Source of the DNA: Sperchopsis tessellata
Lineage: Eukaryota; Arthropoda; Insecta; Coleoptera; Hydrophilidae
Direction: 5' to 3'
Assembly (NCBI GenBank): GCA_033557685.1
Contig: JAWQRN010000165.1
Coordinates: 1 to 35,524 of the forward strand
DNA: 35,524 bases
The translations under genes were made by a program, and so were the position numbers. A model generated the notes under the pieces. The model had not been told where the DNA came from, made no database searches, and saw nothing but the letters and a program-made list of their open reading frames with translations. The first letter of the stretch is position 1. The number at the start of each line of letters is the position of its first letter. Positions 32,813-35,524 of this stretch are shown piece by piece.

Positions 32813-34151
32813 CAGTGTGATTTTTTTGGAGGTTCCCCGTTGTATATGTACATATACCAATAGCAAATTTCAATGTTTTCCATTTTTAAGGAGTATGTGT
32901 ATTCTGACTTTCGCATTTAAGTAGTGTACATGTATTCGTGAAGTTTAATATAGAATTTTGCAAGTGAGTAAGTGTGTGAGTTGTATTTTGAATATCATAA
33001 ATCTACATTTTACTAATTTTTATTTTAAAGATTTAATTTGGCCCAATTTCTTTGGAATGAAAATTGTAATTTAAATCGTTTAGCAAAAAGAGAAGGATCT
33101 ACAGCAATTGGTAAACATTTTAGTTTAGGTGAATCTACTATCAGCCATTAAAAATAATGAAGTCGCAATAAGAATATCGGTTGTTTCTGGCACAAAACTA
33201 AGTGCCAAATTATCATGCTTAAGAGATTCTTTATTAGATAAAACTGAGTTAGCGCTCGGAATTTGGATTGAAGATTTTACTCAAAGAAGAATATCTATAA
33301 GTGGTTATTTAATTAAACAAAAAGCTCTTCGCTTTTACCAATAGATGAAGTAATCAGAATCATCTACTTTCGCTTCCTAGACAGTTAAAGAATTTTTGGC
33401 TAGCAAAGAAAGGTAAACCGGTTTCTTAAAAGAAATGCATTTTATAACGTGATAATTACAGGTAAGGTATCAGCAAATTATTGAAGATGGTGGATATTCC
33501 TCCTATCATGTGTTTAACGCTGACGAGACAAGATTGTTTCGGAAAACAATGCCTAGTCGAACTTATATCGCAAAGTCTGAGAAAAAAGACGGCGGCTACA
33601 AAGCAGCCAAAGATCAAGTAACATTGTTACTTCGTAGCAATGCATTAGGAGATCGAATGTTTAAATTCCTCCTAGTAAATCGATCTATAATAGCATGTAC
33701 GTTAAAAGGCAAATATCTAACAAATCTTAATATTAGATACTGTCAAAAAACTTCACTTCAAATAGAATTTGAGAACTTTGTAATAAATTGGAAAATCATT
33801 TTCTTGTTTACAACACAAATTCTGAATGAACCTGTAAATTCCAACGTGAGCTAAGGAACTGTATTTCTAGATATCGAGAACTGCATAAGAAATTAGTAAA
33901 ATATTCATCTCAAAGTTTAATTACGGATTACATTGACACAGAATAAAATAAATATATAAATCCTCAATATGTTTTTTATGCATTCTTATTTTCATATGCC
34001 TTTTTTATGCGATTCTTTAATTTTATGAGATTTTAGAAAATTATGGAACTCATCCCTAATTTTACAGCATAAGCTATATCTTTTTTTGCACAATTTTTTT
34101 ATTTGCAGTTTTCTGTAGAACACATCTACCATATAAAAAAAGACCTTACTG
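32813..34151 (+). mobile_element. Second Tigger/pogo-type transposon, internally deleted
   Basis: A transposase of the same superfamily as the 5140-7088 element but a different subfamily, in the opposite orientation. The right end reads, on the minus strand, CAGTAAGGTCTTTTTTTATA from 34151 inward and is followed by TA (34152-34153). The left end is less certain: CAGTGTGATTTTTTTGG at 32813 is a plausible diverged partner, about 215 bp before the first coding block, but it is not immediately preceded by TA. Total length (about 1.34 kb) is short for the superfamily because the catalytic middle is missing. The subterminal DNA (33960-34080) is T-rich with repeated TTTTATGC-like words. Confidence 0.7.
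33030..33945 (+). pseudogene. Tigger-like transposase pseudogene with deleted catalytic core
   Basis: Helix-turn-helix 1 reads NRLAKREGSTAIGKHFSLGE, then after a frameshift SAIKNNEVAIRISVVSGTK (33080-33210). The CENP-B-type part follows: ELALGIWIEDFTQRRISISG and IKQKALRFYQ (33247-33342). After a gap comes EDGGYSSYHVFNADETRLF (33485-33540) with the first catalytic Asp, then MPSRTYIAKSEKKDGGYKAA, LLLRSNALGD and FLLVNRS (33550-33690). The stretch carrying LLDNAPxH and QPxDQ is absent. The reading resumes with a C-terminal end, RELHKKLVKYSSQSLITDYI, near 33870-33930, like the family's usual QTSITDFF-type terminus. The internal deletion and frameshifts rule out activity. Confidence 0.85.
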
Positions 34152-34153
34152 TA

Positions 34154-34639
34154 ATTGGTGTAGTTTCGTTGGTTTGAGGGTATGGATATGAATTTATCAC
34201 AAGGAATATCTTAATTACGCATGCTAAATTTTTGAGTTTGATAGCATTGTATGTACTTCTATTACATAAGAAAATTTTTGAGAAAAATTAATATGAAAAT
34301 TTGGTATTTAAATAAAACGTTTACCTTTATTTGACTGACAAGTGACAGCTAACATAATTTTCATAATTTTTAAACCTTTAAACATAACGCATTATCATGG
34401 TGAGATTTTCTGAAATGATATTAGGTTGGGTGGATAGAAGAACTTATGAGGAAGTCTTTATGGTTTTTAATGAGAATTACCTTAATCGGATTCCTTTAAC
34501 ACGGTCTATAGTATAATATATAAAGTGTATTTCACGATGATCCTGTGTTATCCTGAAGTAATTGCATAAATGATTTATCAGATTGTGAAGATCCTTGTGT
34601 ACATGCGAGTGCTGAGGATAATTTTTTATTAATGTAACA
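34154..34639. other. AT-rich spacer, nothing recognised
   Basis: No open frame or repeat could be assigned between the Tigger end and the LINE at the right edge. Confidence 0.5.
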
Positions 34640-35524
34640 TCTCTTATTTTAAACCTTCAAAGACTTTAGTATAAGACTGATCATTTGTCAGTTTTGTGAG
34701 ATGTGTTGAATTTCCTGGATGTTGACTTTCTTGGGTGTTGTCTGCCTCACTGAACATTTTTATTTTTACTACTCTAATAAGATAGAAAATTCATCAAAAA
34801 CATCACACAAAACAGAACTTGTCCCTTGATATTGATGGTGAGGTGGTTGAAAATCCGGTGCTTGTGTCATTTGTCATCAACAGACATTTTGAATTGATTG
34901 AAAAGTATCAATTTGGGAGTCTCGCAGAATTTCAATAGTAGTTTTAATAATCATTTGTTTTTCTTAATTCCTAGTAATGTAATGGGTTTGGATACTGCTA
35001 GTAATAATTTAAACGATACATAGTCTGTAAGCTCTATTAACTTTGCTACTAGAATAATAAAAGAGCTGCTTGGTAATATTCGATTGATTCTTATTGAGTT
35101 ATATATATATATATATATAATGCAATTTACAATTTGCTTGGCTAGGTTTACAAGTCAATTAATGACAAAAACACCTTATAGGCAATTTTTTGCTAAGCAA
35201 ATTTCACCATATTGGCATTCGTGGGTCGCCTTGGCAACAATTCTATAGTAATTTGTGTGGGCAAAAGCAGCTTGTTAATTTTGGTCAGACTGAATGTCGG
35301 TGCTTGAAACATGGTTTGGTGTGCCACGGGGATCAATTTTGGGCCCTATTCCTTGTTTGATATGATATGATACAATGCTTATTTTGAGAGTTTTATGCGG
35401 TATGGTATTACCTATTGAGGATATTCTGTGTCTAGTAATTAATTTAGATCCACTATTTAAGTAGCAGAAGGGAACTTTGCGAAGTATTGTAGGACGAAGC
35501 CAACAAGAAAGTGGTCGATCTGTG
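34640..35524 (+). mobile_element. CR1/jockey-type LINE fragment running off the window
   Basis: The clear part is the reverse transcriptase. FLLSKFHHIGIRGSPWQQFY near 35190-35250 is the 'LLxKLxxYGIRGxxxxWFxSYL' block; QKQLVNFGQTECRCLK near 35265-35310 ('RKQxVxxxxxxS'); and, after a frameshift, FGVPRGSILGPIP near 35320-35360 (GVPQGSILGPLLF). The FADD box would follow near 35400 but is not readable. Upstream, LDVDFLGVVCLTEHF near 34712-34760 resembles the endonuclease start 'xxDVVCLTEHWL', suggesting the copy begins near 34640. A TA run (35100-35119) interrupts it. It is decayed and cut by the window edge. Confidence 0.78.
35100..35119. repeat. (TA)n microsatellite inside LINE remnant
   Basis: 20 bp of alternating TA between the endonuclease-like and reverse transcriptase parts of the LINE copy. 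Confidence 0.95.

Noticed and set aside
1..35524. CRISPR arrays, tRNA or rRNA genes, LTR retrotransposon ends, bacterial-type operons
   Set aside because: I looked for regular spacer-repeat arrays, tRNA A/B-box patterns, TG...CA long direct repeats with primer-binding sites and Shine-Dalgarno-led gene clusters, and saw none.

Overview
The window is AT-rich eukaryotic DNA (roughly 70% A+T by eye) with many TA microsatellites and mutated transposable elements. The transposon types point to an arthropod, most likely an insect with a large, repeat-laden genome. They include RTE-type and CR1/jockey-type LINEs, pogo/Tigger DNA transposons, foldback elements and hammerhead-ribozyme repeats. There is no operon structure, rRNA, tRNA or CRISPR array. 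Most long open frames lie inside repeats or are chance.

Two items look like host coding sequence. A strong splice acceptor at 10543 opens a 3'-terminal exon (10544-10695, +). It encodes a hydrophilic stretch followed by a C-terminal hydrophobic tail, as in the GPI-signal end of a surface protein. An intact intronless reading frame at 32447-32737 (+) encodes a 96-aa ubiquitin-like protein that aligns with ubiquitin without gaps but lacks the C-terminal Gly-Gly.

Layout: a TA microsatellite and a decayed RTE LINE on the minus strand (1-985); a nearly complete Tigger element with both terminal inverted repeats and TA target duplications (5140-7088, -); a repeat-poor tract holding the GPI-type exon (7091-13934); a LINE fragment (13935-15010, -) and a possible decayed exon (15471-15790, +). 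Next come a microsatellite beside a possible Penelope-like scrap (16759-16890), a CR1/jockey-type LINE (18030-19530, +), and a second LINE (21130-22560, +) interrupted by a 164-bp insertion with 14-bp target duplications. These are followed by a 1-kb foldback palindrome (23850-24863), minus-strand LINE remnants (27050-27990, 28480-28600, 30010-30760), and a hammerhead repeat cluster that is part tandem and part foldback (31302-32052). The window closes with the ubiquitin-like gene, a second, internally deleted Tigger-type element (32813-34151, +), and a LINE running off the right edge.

The most unusual object is the cluster at 31302-32052. Three 45-nt units each carry the layout of a type I hammerhead ribozyme: two in tandem on the minus strand about 336 nt apart, the third inverted on the plus strand.
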